From contig JBBFKT010000003.1 of assembly GCA_037482015.1 (NCBI GenBank), forward strand, positions 54,645 to 118,644: DNA of 64,000 nucleotides, in the 5' to 3' direction. The translations under genes and the position numbers were made by a program. The notes beneath the pieces are model-generated. The model did not search any database and had not been told where the DNA came from. It saw only the letters and a program-made list of their open reading frames with translations. Shown here piece by piece: positions 18,789-26,479 of this stretch; the stretch's first letter is position 1, and each line of letters opens with the position of its first letter. The stretch is from Thermodesulforhabdaceae bacterium (GTDB lineage Bacteria > Desulfobacterota > Syntrophobacteria > Syntrophobacterales > Thermodesulforhabdaceae).

Positions 18789-19937
18789 ATGTCGAGTCAC
18801 CATCATATTCTGGTAGCCAGTCGCCAACTATGGCCAAACATCACAGGACTTGTGCTTTTAAAGGAACGAGGTGATATCCCTGACCATATAATAATTCTTC
18901 ATACAGAAAACACTACGGAATCTGCAGGTCCAGCCGAAAGACTAAAGGATTTCACCAGGAAAACTCTCTTCAGTAATACAGATATATCTCTGATCCTTCT
19001 AAAAGACTCCACGCCAAAAACCGTTAAGGAAACGGTTAACTCCATTATAACCAATGCTCCTTCCGATGCACGTTTTACCATCAATGCAACAGGTGGTCTT
19101 AAAACGATATTTGCAGGTTTGTTGCCCCTGGTTTCGCTAAACAACGTGGAGGCTTTCTATAGAGAAATCAGCGGCGTCTGGTATCGTTTGTTGCCACCCG
19201 ATGAAATCGGTGGAGCCATTAACCTGGAAAAAATGGATATTCATGTTTCTACGGATGATCTTCCAGTTTTGGATCTTGTCGAAACCCAATTTGATAAAGT
19301 TCCGGGTAAGCAATGGAGAGGAGATAAACTTCCTGATATAAATGCTAAACGCCTCAAGGATCTGGTATCTTTAGGTTTTAAGCTTTTTTGGAAGTGGGAG
19401 CATCTGGCTAAATTATTCCCCGAGTTAACAAACGCTTCCAAGCAAATTCCAAAAGGCCACATCTTTGAGAGATTCTTTGGTGCCATGGTAAATCATTTCA
19501 TGAGTCATCCCAATCAAGCTGTTTTAAATGCCAGATGGATCGGAGACGACGGAAGTCATTCGGAAGAACTGGATCTTGTAGTAAACTCGGCGGGTAGAAT
19601 TGTCATCTTTGATCTCAAACTTTCCAAGGGCGGAAGTGCTTTCATTGACCAGCTAGCTAAAGTCTCTGATGCGGTTCGCCGTCTTGGTGGAATCAGCGCC
19701 ACAGGAGTCCTGGTGCGTCCCGGTATAGAACATTCAGTTCACTTTAAGAAAGAATTATCAAAACATTTTGGGCTTGAGTTATGGGCTCAAGAAGACATGC
19801 CTTTTATCATAGAACGCTTGGCACAAATATTGAAAACCTCCATTCCCAACGCTTTAAAACCTCTCAATGATTTTCTAAAAAGTAAAAGGCAAGAAAATTG
19901 TAAGTTTTTCATTAACGATGACCCAAAGAAGCGCTAA
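18789..19937 (+). CDS. CARF-PD-(D/E)XK nuclease, Card1/Can2-like (DUF1887-related)
   Basis: A 382-residue protein with an N-terminal CARF domain (HHHILVASRQLWPNITGLVL; ligand-loop motif NATGGLKTIFAGLLPLVSLN) and a C-terminal restriction-endonuclease fold. The nuclease motif is EELDLVVNSAGRIVIFDLKL at about residues 259-278, an E-D-x(n)-D-L-K pattern. Size and order match Card1/Can2 effectors, dimeric nucleases that nick DNA or cut RNA when cyclic tetra-adenylate binds. Together with the CARF-HEPN gene it gives this locus two separate cyclic-oligoadenylate outputs. A ribosome site GGAGG precedes the ATG. It is separated from the Cmr block by MITE-like element A. Confidence 0.85.
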   Translation: MSSHHHILVASRQLWPNITGLVLLKERGDIPDHIIILHTENTTESAGPAERLKDFTRKTLFSNTDISLILLKDSTPKTVKETVNSIITNAPSDARFTINATGGLKTIFAGLLPLVSLNNVEAFYREISGVWYRLLPPDEIGGAINLEKMDIHVSTDDLPVLDLVETQFDKVPGKQWRGDKLPDINAKRLKDLVSLGFKLFWKWEHLAKLFPELTNASKQIPKGHIFERFFGAMVNHFMSHPNQAVLNARWIGDDGSHSEELDLVVNSAGRIVIFDLKLSKGGSAFIDQLAKVSDAVRRLGGISATGVLVRPGIEHSVHFKKELSKHFGLELWAQEDMPFIIERLAQILKTSIPNALKPLNDFLKSKRQENCKFFINDDPKKR

Positions 19938-20004
19938 CGAATTGCGAAACTGGTATAATTAAGAAAATACTCAACTTCCACCAGGTGCACTGCTCGAACT
20001 CATA

Positions 20005-20949
20005 TCAGTAAAATTCTGGATAGCCTTTCTGATGCTCGAGAATAAAAGCTTCATCCACTGCCTTTCCTGCATCTTCATATCCCAGTTCCATAAGATCGAG
20101 AATAAACTGGCGGGAGAAATTAAGAACCGATGAAAAAGATGTATCAATATTTCTGGACGGGGAAATTCTTATTACTCTGATACCCTGAGCTCTGCAGCGT
20201 TCGTAGCAGTTGCAGAAGTTGCTTGTGGGAAAGTCTATGGACACTATAGCAGATGGTCTTCTGCTGCCCACCAGAAGCGGTTCCAGTGAAAGCCTTGCCC
20301 ATCCTGCATCAACCAGCTTTGCACCCCAGAGACTTTGAGCTCTGAAGAGAACGGGTATGGATGCAGATGCCAACAGAGCTCGCCTCAGGCTGTTTCCATC
20401 CAGATGGAAAGATGAAAGATATACCGGTTCTCTTGCGGGAGCCATCAGCACATCGAAGAGAAATCCAAATCCCTCCATGGTCGCTATTATGAGCTCCTTT
20501 GGAGATCTGCAGACAGCCTTATAGTCAATTACTGAATCAACGATGCTCACAAGAGGCATATCACCGAGAAAACCATCTCTTCCGGACAGCACATCCTCGA
20601 AGAGAGATGCAAAGGCGCTTTCAAAGGTCTTAGCACGTTGCATCATTTCGGACATTTTCGATATGATCGAAAGAATCATCGTGATGGAAAAGGTTTCGGG
20701 AAGGGAGAGCCAGACCTTGCAAAGATGGGTCATCTCTTCGGGTGAACCCGTTCCCTGAACGTAAAAGGCGCCGTTCAGAGCGCCGATGCTGGATCCCAGC
20801 ACTCGATCAAACCTTATTCCTTTCTCGGCAAGGCGAAGCAGAGCTCCAGCCTGGTAGGCTCCCTTCGCACCACCAGGAGCCAGGTTGAGACAAATTAAAG
20901 GGCTGGAGCTGATCCAATCTTGCTTTCTAACCAGATCCGTTGTTGCCAT
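20005..20949 (-). CDS. Patatin-like phospholipase
   Basis: A patatin-family acyl hydrolase with the oxyanion motif APGGAKGAYQAG, the nucleophile elbow GSSIG and the catalytic aspartate in VDAGWAR, giving a complete Ser-Asp dyad. The frame extends to a TTG at 20985, but the ATG at 20949 has AAGGGG seven bases upstream and is preferred, giving 314 residues. It likely hydrolyses membrane phospholipids or acyl esters. It follows the dynamin-beta-helix gene by about 50 bases on the same strand and is the last gene of the dynamin cluster, which suggests a shared membrane role. Confidence 0.88.
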   Translation of the reverse strand: MATTDLVRKQDWISSSPLICLNLAPGGAKGAYQAGALLRLAEKGIRFDRVLGSSIGALNGAFYVQGTGSPEEMTHLCKVWLSLPETFSITMILSIISKMSEMMQRAKTFESAFASLFEDVLSGRDGFLGDMPLVSIVDSVIDYKAVCRSPKELIIATMEGFGFLFDVLMAPAREPVYLSSFHLDGNSLRRALLASASIPVLFRAQSLWGAKLVDAGWARLSLEPLLVGSRRPSAIVSIDFPTSNFCNCYERCRAQGIRVIRISPSRNIDTSFSSVLNFSRQFILDLMELGYEDAGKAVDEAFILEHQKGYPEFY

Positions 20950-20997
20950 TGCGTCCCCTTCGGAGATTTTACCGCGATGGTTCAATTAAAATTGCAT

Positions 20998-23511
20998 CTA
21001 ATTCTGCATAACATACTTTTTCTTCAGTTCTTCCACCATTGCAATGTATATGGCTTTGGTTTTTTCATATTCTCCGCGCTGTATTGCAACAAGGCATCTG
21101 GTCAGGTATCTATTCCATATGTCTGCGTAAATGCTCTGTCTGTCTTCTCTTCTATTTATGTTTGAGACTATAACGGGAGCGATCCTGTAGTATTCTTCAA
21201 TGAGCTGCTTTCCGTCCGGCTCTTTGATCAACCATGTATCCCTGAAAGCTCTGAAAAGCTCAAGTTCATAGCAGTTGTCACCTTTTCCGAGTGTCTCAAT
21301 GGTTGCCGTGGTTATAAAGCACCATGATGCTCTGTTTTCAACTCCAGATGCTCTGTTTTCAACTCCATCGGGAAACTGACAATTTTGACAACTGACTTTT
21401 GAACCTCCGTGGTAATTAACACCGCACTTGTTTCCAAATGTTATGACATTATGCATGTGCACTTCTTTGACCTCGTCTTCCAAATATATTCCTGCTACTT
21501 TTCCATTGTACACCACGGAGTTACGAATAATCGCAGTAGCTGAATCTCCTACCAAAATCTGCGGATAGTCTCCTGCTTGTCCGTTATTTGAAACGGTAAC
21601 TGCATCTATGGTTGCTTCGGACTGTTCAAGTGCAACCAAGCCATTGCGTTTATTTCCTTCTATAGAGGAATATCTAATATCAACTTTGGATTTCTCAAAC
21701 CAAATACCTGTTCCATTGCCATTTATTATCTTCGAATTATTCACAATCTCAACAGTAGAATTTTCTATCCGAATCTGCGCATAATCCCCTGCATGTCCAT
21801 TGCTCGCAACAATAACCTCGCTTAACTCCATGTCAGATTGATCCCGTATATCTAAGCCATTGTATTTATTTTCTTCTATAGACGAATTCCTGATAACAAC
21901 GGTAGATTTAAAACTCCTGATACCTGTTCCATTGCCGTTGACTATTCTTGAATTACTCATAATCCTAATAGAAGAGTTTACTACCTGAACTTGGGGATAG
22001 TAATCTTGTCCATTACTCCCGATGGTGACTGCTTCAAGAGTCACATTGGATTGATCTTTTATATCCAAGCCATAGCACCTATTGCCTGCGATAAAAGAAC
22101 TTCTAACGGTAACTTTAGATTTTTGACATACAATGCCGGTCGCATTGCTGTTGATTATTCTCGAATTATTGGCAATTTCAGCGGTGGAGTTTTCTATCGA
22201 GACCTGCGGGTAGTCTCCTCCTTGTCCGTTATTTGCAATAGCAACTCCATCCAGAGTTATATTGGATTGATCCTTTGCTACCAAGCCACTGCCTCTGTTA
22301 TCCTCCACGGCAGAGTTCCTGACAGCAACTCTGGAATTGTCAGCCCAGATGCCAACTGAGCCGTTGCTTATTCTGGAGTTGTTCACAACCTCGACAGTAG
22401 AATTTAGTGTTACTAGAAGATAAGCATCATCCATGTAGCTCTTGAGATTAACACCATTCAGAGAAGCCCCTGAATTTTCAACTTTTAAGCTCCCCAGTAT
22501 ATTACACCCTATTAACTCCAAATTCGAACTGGTTGCAATGTCTACCCCAACAAAACTGCAGTTTGTGAATCTAACTTTGGTGAAGCCAGGTTCTATCACC
22601 AGCCTATTCCCTGTAAACTCTGTATTTTTAACCTCTAGTACTGAATTCCTGTTCTTAGGGGAAAGTATCAGGTCCCTAAAAAACAATTTGCTTTCCTCGC
22701 CGGAACCCTCTATGGTGAGTTTATCAACTACTGCCCTGCATTCCTCATCCACCAGCTCACACGGTGGAAGCTTCACCGTACCTTTACAGGACAATACATC
22801 TCCCAACGACCACCAGAACTTTCTTTTTCCATCGGCATATTGATATTCAAGGAATTCCTCGAAGTAGCCCTGGCATACAGCTACAAGGGGCAGGTTCGAT
22901 ACCCAGGATCCCGCAGCAAATCTTATAGATGCATCAATGACACTCCTGGCCTTTTCAAAAAGCTCTTGGGACGGGGTGTTTTCCGAAAGCAAGTCCGCAA
23001 GATTTGTCATGTGTCGTTTTATGTCGTTTATTATGTTGCCTTTTTCTACAATGCCTTCCCGTTCAAGCTTGTTGCTCAGTCGGCGCAGAGTTTCATCCGC
23101 TCTCCGAAGTATTACTTCTCTTACATTTTTTATTTCCTTCATCAAATCCATGATAAAGCTTCTAAGCATCTCGTCCGCAAAAAAGCTGGGCTCACCTATG
23201 TTTTCATCAGTTGTTACGGCAGTCCTGATAATCTCAACCATCCTCCTGTAAAGTTCCGTTGCTATACTGGATATTCCGCGTTGAAGTTTTTTCACCTCAG
23301 ATTTTATAATTTTATCCCAATTTGCACGCGATTCTGAAACAGCTTTGAGTATCTCCGTTTCCAAATTGTTCAATTCTCTATAGACAGCGGAAGTGGGTAC
23401 TACCACACTGTGGATGTTCTCCTGAGAGAGAATCTCTTTGATCTTATCCAGAGCCACATGTTTTTCTTCTTCCGTGTCCAGAAGATCAATCTTGTTTGCT
23501 GCGATTATCAA
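20998..23511 (-). CDS. Dynamin-like GTPase C, C-terminal part (G4 motif, parallel beta-helix, CFI-box C-terminus); frameshifted from its N-terminus
   Basis: This frame holds the second half of a GTPase split by a frameshift; it is open from about 23624, where protein-like sequence (NQDLTLTSHAIVLVVD) continues the N-terminal part. It begins with the G4 motif IIAANKIDLL. Residues about 80-230 are a helical stalk. Residues about 280-690 are a right-handed parallel beta-helix with about five tandem units of roughly 70 residues (recurring NNS-I-NGNGTGI, DQS and SNGQ-GDYPQ). The end carries a CFITTATIETLGKGDNC motif like the CFI-box C-terminal domain. No signal peptide is seen. A GTPase fused to a beta-helix is unusual. 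Confidence 0.75.
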   Translation of the reverse strand: MIIAANKIDLLDTEEEKHVALDKIKEILSQENIHSVVVPTSAVYRELNNLETEILKAVSESRANWDKIIKSEVKKLQRGISSIATELYRRMVEIIRTAVTTDENIGEPSFFADEMLRSFIMDLMKEIKNVREVILRRADETLRRLSNKLEREGIVEKGNIINDIKRHMTNLADLLSENTPSQELFEKARSVIDASIRFAAGSWVSNLPLVAVCQGYFEEFLEYQYADGKRKFWWSLGDVLSCKGTVKLPPCELVDEECRAVVDKLTIEGSGEESKLFFRDLILSPKNRNSVLEVKNTEFTGNRLVIEPGFTKVRFTNCSFVGVDIATSSNLELIGCNILGSLKVENSGASLNGVNLKSYMDDAYLLVTLNSTVEVVNNSRISNGSVGIWADNSRVAVRNSAVEDNRGSGLVAKDQSNITLDGVAIANNGQGGDYPQVSIENSTAEIANNSRIINSNATGIVCQKSKVTVRSSFIAGNRCYGLDIKDQSNVTLEAVTIGSNGQDYYPQVQVVNSSIRIMSNSRIVNGNGTGIRSFKSTVVIRNSSIEENKYNGLDIRDQSDMELSEVIVASNGHAGDYAQIRIENSTVEIVNNSKIINGNGTGIWFEKSKVDIRYSSIEGNKRNGLVALEQSEATIDAVTVSNNGQAGDYPQILVGDSATAIIRNSVVYNGKVAGIYLEDEVKEVHMHNVITFGNKCGVNYHGGSKVSCQNCQFPDGVENRASGVENRASWCFITTATIETLGKGDNCYELELFRAFRDTWLIKEPDGKQLIEEYYRIAPVIVSNINRREDRQSIYADIWNRYLTRCLVAIQRGEYEKTKAIYIAMVEELKKKYVMQN

Positions 23512-23585
23512 AGGAACCTGGGTTTCCTTTCTTATTCCCCTTACGAGTTCGAGTATAGACTTTTTTATCTGCTGTTGAACATCAA

Positions 23586-24245
23586 CTACAAGAACAATTG
23601 CATGAGAAGTAAGCGTGAGATCCTGATTTTTTCATTTATCCTGCCTTCTTTATCATCTATCCCATGAAAGCCTGGAGTGTCCAGAAACTCGATCTCCTTA
23701 AAGTGTTCCGGGATATCTGGGGCTTCTAGAACGATCCAGTCAAATTCGTTCAAATACGCTTTTACAAGGAGGTTGTCGGTCTCACCTTTCCGGATATTTC
23801 TGAAATCCGTCAGCCCGTCTTTGGGTTCATACGAATATACACTTCCATCCTCGTTTCTCTTTTCCCAAAAAACTCTTTCTTTATTTCCCTTTCTGAGCAC
23901 CGTTGGAATTGCTGTACACTCGTCGAGATCTTCTGGAAGAACGCTCTTCTTCATAATGGCATTAATCAAGGAAGATTTACCAGCAGAGAAAGCTCCCCAG
24001 AATGCTACTCTGGGACTAGTATTTAAAAGCCCTTTGACCCTGTTGTAAATGAGTTCAAAATCTTTCCATTCCTTGTCTAATTTTTTTTCCAATTCATTTT
24101 TTTCATTCTTACTTTTGGGAATGTCATTCTTAAAATAAACCAGCAATGGATGCTTTCTATAGAAGGCAAAAGGATTTGTTTCGAAAATATTTTTAAATCT
24201 TACATTTTGCCCGGATGGGTCTAACATGGATACAAAGCCCTTCAT
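23586..24245 (-). CDS. Dynamin-like GTPase C, N-terminal part (G1-G3); ends at a frameshift
   Basis: The 219-residue frame holds the first half of a dynamin-like GTPase. The P-loop is GAFSAGKSSLINAI, G2 is the TAIPT segment and G3 is EFLDTPGFHG. The frame then ends early after the run of six T at 23627-23632 (six A on the coding strand). One extra A would restore GRINEK-NQDLTLTSHAIVLV and join the 20998-23511 frame to give a protein of about 1080 residues. It starts ten bases after the GTPase B stop. Confidence 0.78.
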   Translation of the reverse strand: MKGFVSMLDPSGQNVRFKNIFETNPFAFYRKHPLLVYFKNDIPKSKNEKNELEKKLDKEWKDFELIYNRVKGLLNTSPRVAFWGAFSAGKSSLINAIMKKSVLPEDLDECTAIPTVLRKGNKERVFWEKRNEDGSVYSYEPKDGLTDFRNIRKGETDNLLVKAYLNEFDWIVLEAPDIPEHFKEIEFLDTPGFHGIDDKEGRINEKIRISRLLLMQLFL

Positions 24246-24255
24246 CTGAGAAAAC

Positions 24256-25422
24256 TCACATGCTGTCCCTTAATCGTGCCATCTCTTCCACTATCCATTC
24301 CCTGTGCTTATTCAATCTTGCCTTCCAGTTCTCAAAATCCTCTTTTTTCTCCTCCGCTTTTTCCAGAGCATTTTTCATCGCCTGCTCAATATTTTTTAGC
24401 TGTTCGGAAGAATAATTTTCTGCAACCTCCTCCAGCTTTGGGTACAACTCATTTTCGGCGTATTCATAAAGCCTCTCTCGAAAATCATCTGCCATTTCAT
24501 TTGCCTTTTTGACCAGCTCGTTTCGGATGCGCTCCTCGCTAAGCGGATCCAGAATCTTATGAAGTCTCAATACCATCAACAAACCACCCACCACTTCTAA
24601 AACGCCCTTCAAGAGTCGGAAAACAGGAGGAATCCCCATTAGAAAAACAGGAAGTGCATTCAAAAAAATCCTTGAGTAACTTGCCCTAGAATCCCCAGTA
24701 ACTTCAATATCTTCTAGGTTGATGCCCTGGCTAACAAATATGTTTAATTCCTCTTCTACTGCCCCTTCGATTTTCATCGCTGCCTTTTCCAGAATTTCAA
24801 TAGCAACAATATTGAAAGCCGCATAGTTCCTCTCAGCGACGACCCGACCAACCGTGTTTAATGCGGCATCTACCAGAGCCTTCCGAACATCTATAACTTC
24901 GTTTCTTATTATCAAATCCACTTTCCTCTTCAATTCAGCGATTTTTCTTTTGATTTCTTCCTGAATCCTTTTCCTTTGTTGTTGAGCTTTCTCGATTTCC
25001 TGCTGGATCTCGTCCATATTCAATGAACCAGCTTCCAGGGATCTATCAATCAGGCTTAAGAGCACAGGAAGCATATTCAAAGCTTTTTTGGTTATTGATA
25101 TCGATTTCAATTCAAGCGATGCACTCAAAACTTCTTCCAGTATAAACTTTCTAAGTTTATCTATCTCTTCAGGTGTTGTGGTGTTTACCGCCACCACTCT
25201 GCTGATACTAACTTCTTGAGCTATCTTGCGAACATGTTCAACCTGTTGTCTTATCTCTTCTTCGCTGTCCAGCAAGTCCGTTTTGGTCATCAGAACTACA
25301 ATCCTCGCGGCAAAAGAAGGCCTATCAGCTATGAAAGACAGATCACTTCTGGCCAATCCCTGGCTGGCTGGAACTGTGTAAAATACAAAATCAGCATTTG
25401 CTAAAACCTCTGATGCCAGCAT
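24256..25422 (-). CDS. Dynamin-like GTPase B, C-terminal part (G4, stalk, membrane paddle); frameshifted
   Basis: This frame continues GTPase B after a frameshift. It carries the G4 motif VVLMTKTDLL, a long helical stalk with coiled coil (QQEIEKAQQQRKRIQEEI), a hydrophobic stretch VFLMGIPPVFRLLKGVLEVV that looks like a dynamin paddle or transmembrane hairpin, and a C-terminal coiled coil. The frame overlaps the N-terminal part by 32 bases at 25391-25422. The whole protein would have about 530 residues, close to bacterial dynamin-like proteins that tubulate membranes. Confidence 0.78.
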   Translation of the reverse strand: MLASEVLANADFVFYTVPASQGLARSDLSFIADRPSFAARIVVLMTKTDLLDSEEEIRQQVEHVRKIAQEVSISRVVAVNTTTPEEIDKLRKFILEEVLSASLELKSISITKKALNMLPVLLSLIDRSLEAGSLNMDEIQQEIEKAQQQRKRIQEEIKRKIAELKRKVDLIIRNEVIDVRKALVDAALNTVGRVVAERNYAAFNIVAIEILEKAAMKIEGAVEEELNIFVSQGINLEDIEVTGDSRASYSRIFLNALPVFLMGIPPVFRLLKGVLEVVGGLLMVLRLHKILDPLSEERIRNELVKKANEMADDFRERLYEYAENELYPKLEEVAENYSSEQLKNIEQAMKNALEKAEEKKEDFENWKARLNKHREWIVEEMARLRDSM

Positions 25423-25846
25423 TTCCCTTGCCGAAAAAAACAGATTTTATACCGGGCGTGTCTATGAAAACTGTTCCTGGCGGAAAAAGATTGGTGATGA
25501 TTTTTACCTCGACAATTTGCTTTTCGGCAAAATCTATATCTTTTATTTTCTCCAGGGGATGCCTTGCCCCGGAAACACTTATAAACTCTTCGCCATCTTG
25601 GGTCGTTGTCAATCTGACAATAGTCTGTGTGGTTTCATTCAGACCTGTTGGTAGCAGATCTCTTTCCAGTAGGGCGTTAATAACCGATGTTTTTCCAGAC
25701 GAAAAGGGACCCACCAGAGCTATACTCAATGGCTCAGACATTGCCATTTCAAGATCGGAAACAAGAGACTTCACATTGCTGTCATTTACAGCGATGTCTC
25801 TGCATATCTCCTCAATCCTGGCTACAAGCTGTTTTTGCTTTTCCAT
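25391..25846 (-). CDS. Dynamin-like GTPase B, N-terminal part (G1-G3); ends at a frameshift
   Basis: A 151-residue frame with P-loop LVGPFSSGKTSVINALLERD, the G2 threonines of NETTQTIV and G3 VFIDTPGIKS. Just after G3 a run of seven A at 25434-25440 (T on the coding strand) shifts the frame into GKGNAGIRGFSKC and a stop. Removing one base gives DTPGIKSVFSAREMLASEVL and joins the 24256-25422 frame. It starts two bases after the stop of the preceding gene. The gene is either interrupted or read through by slippage. Confidence 0.78.
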   Translation of the reverse strand: MEKQKQLVARIEEICRDIAVNDSNVKSLVSDLEMAMSEPLSIALVGPFSSGKTSVINALLERDLLPTGLNETTQTIVRLTTTQDGEEFISVSGARHPLEKIKDIDFAEKQIVEVKIITNLFPPGTVFIDTPGIKSVFFGKGNAGIRGFSKC

Positions 25847-25848
25847 TT

Positions 25849-26351
25849 TTAGTCCACTCCCCTTTTTACAAATTCCAGAACCTCTTCAAAGGGCTTACCT
25901 TCCTGGAGAAGACTGACAACCTTTTCTGCCACCTGGTTTTTTCCATAAGTCTTTGCCCATGTGGAAAACGCTTGAATATCGTCGGTGTTTGATGGATTGG
26001 TGGTTTTGATTTTTTGCTTTAGAGCCTGAGGGTCACTGGGCATTCGATTTTTGTTTTCCTGTATGTATTGATTGAGCTTTTTTATGGCAAAATCCCTGCT
26101 TTTCTCAACTTTTGCTGTGGCTTCTTCTTCCAAAATCCCTAAAACTGCTTGCATATCCAATCGAAAACTTTCCCTTCCCTTGTTCCTGAGCCACTTTTCA
26201 GCTTCCTCAAGGGGATCAGGAGATTGCATAATTTCTCTGACAACGGAGTCGGGACATCCTGCTCCTATAAGCTCTCCTACGATAAACCCTTCATAGGGCC
26301 ACTGTTTTTTGTAAGCTGGTTGGCGTTGTGTGGGCTGGTAAAATCCTTCAC
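25849..26351 (-). CDS. Hypothetical protein of the dynamin cluster, possibly with a damaged 5' end
   Basis: The clear frame runs from an ATG at 26229 (126 residues, helical, rich in charged residues: PLEEAEKWLRNKGRESFRLD). The same frame stays open and protein-like upstream to 26362 (YKKQWPYEGFIVGELIGAG then CPDSVVREIM), but has no ATG, GTG or TTG there. A GTG at 26351 with an AAGGAGGAGA ribosome site would reach this frame if one T were added to the run GATTTTAC near 26340-26343. Alternatively the frame was once joined to the small membrane protein upstream, which ends with an in-frame TAA. The function is unknown; the position between GTPases A and B suggests a partner role. Confidence 0.55.
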
Positions 26352-26364
26352 TCTCCTCCTTTTT

Positions 26365-26466
26365 TTAAGGTTCTGATTTCTTAAACCACATCCAAACCAA
26401 CAATCCAAAGGCACCTATAAAAAGCAAGTAAACTAAAAAACTGAGATCAACTCCTTGATTTTCCAT
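26365..26466 (-). CDS. Small single-pass membrane protein (33 residues)
   Basis: On the minus strand an ATG at 26466 opens a 33-residue frame, MENQGVDLSFLVYLLFIGAF and then GLLVWMWFKKSEP. It has a perfect ribosome site AAGGAGGG seven bases upstream. The centre is one hydrophobic helix of about 20 residues followed by two lysines, which predicts an inner-membrane protein with a cytoplasmic C-terminus. It lies between dynamin A and the 126-residue hypothetical gene, in the same frame as the latter and separated from it by a TAA. It could anchor the dynamin complex. Confidence 0.65.
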   Translation of the reverse strand: MENQGVDLSFLVYLLFIGAFGLLVWMWFKKSEP

Positions 26467-26479
26467 CGTTACACCCTCC

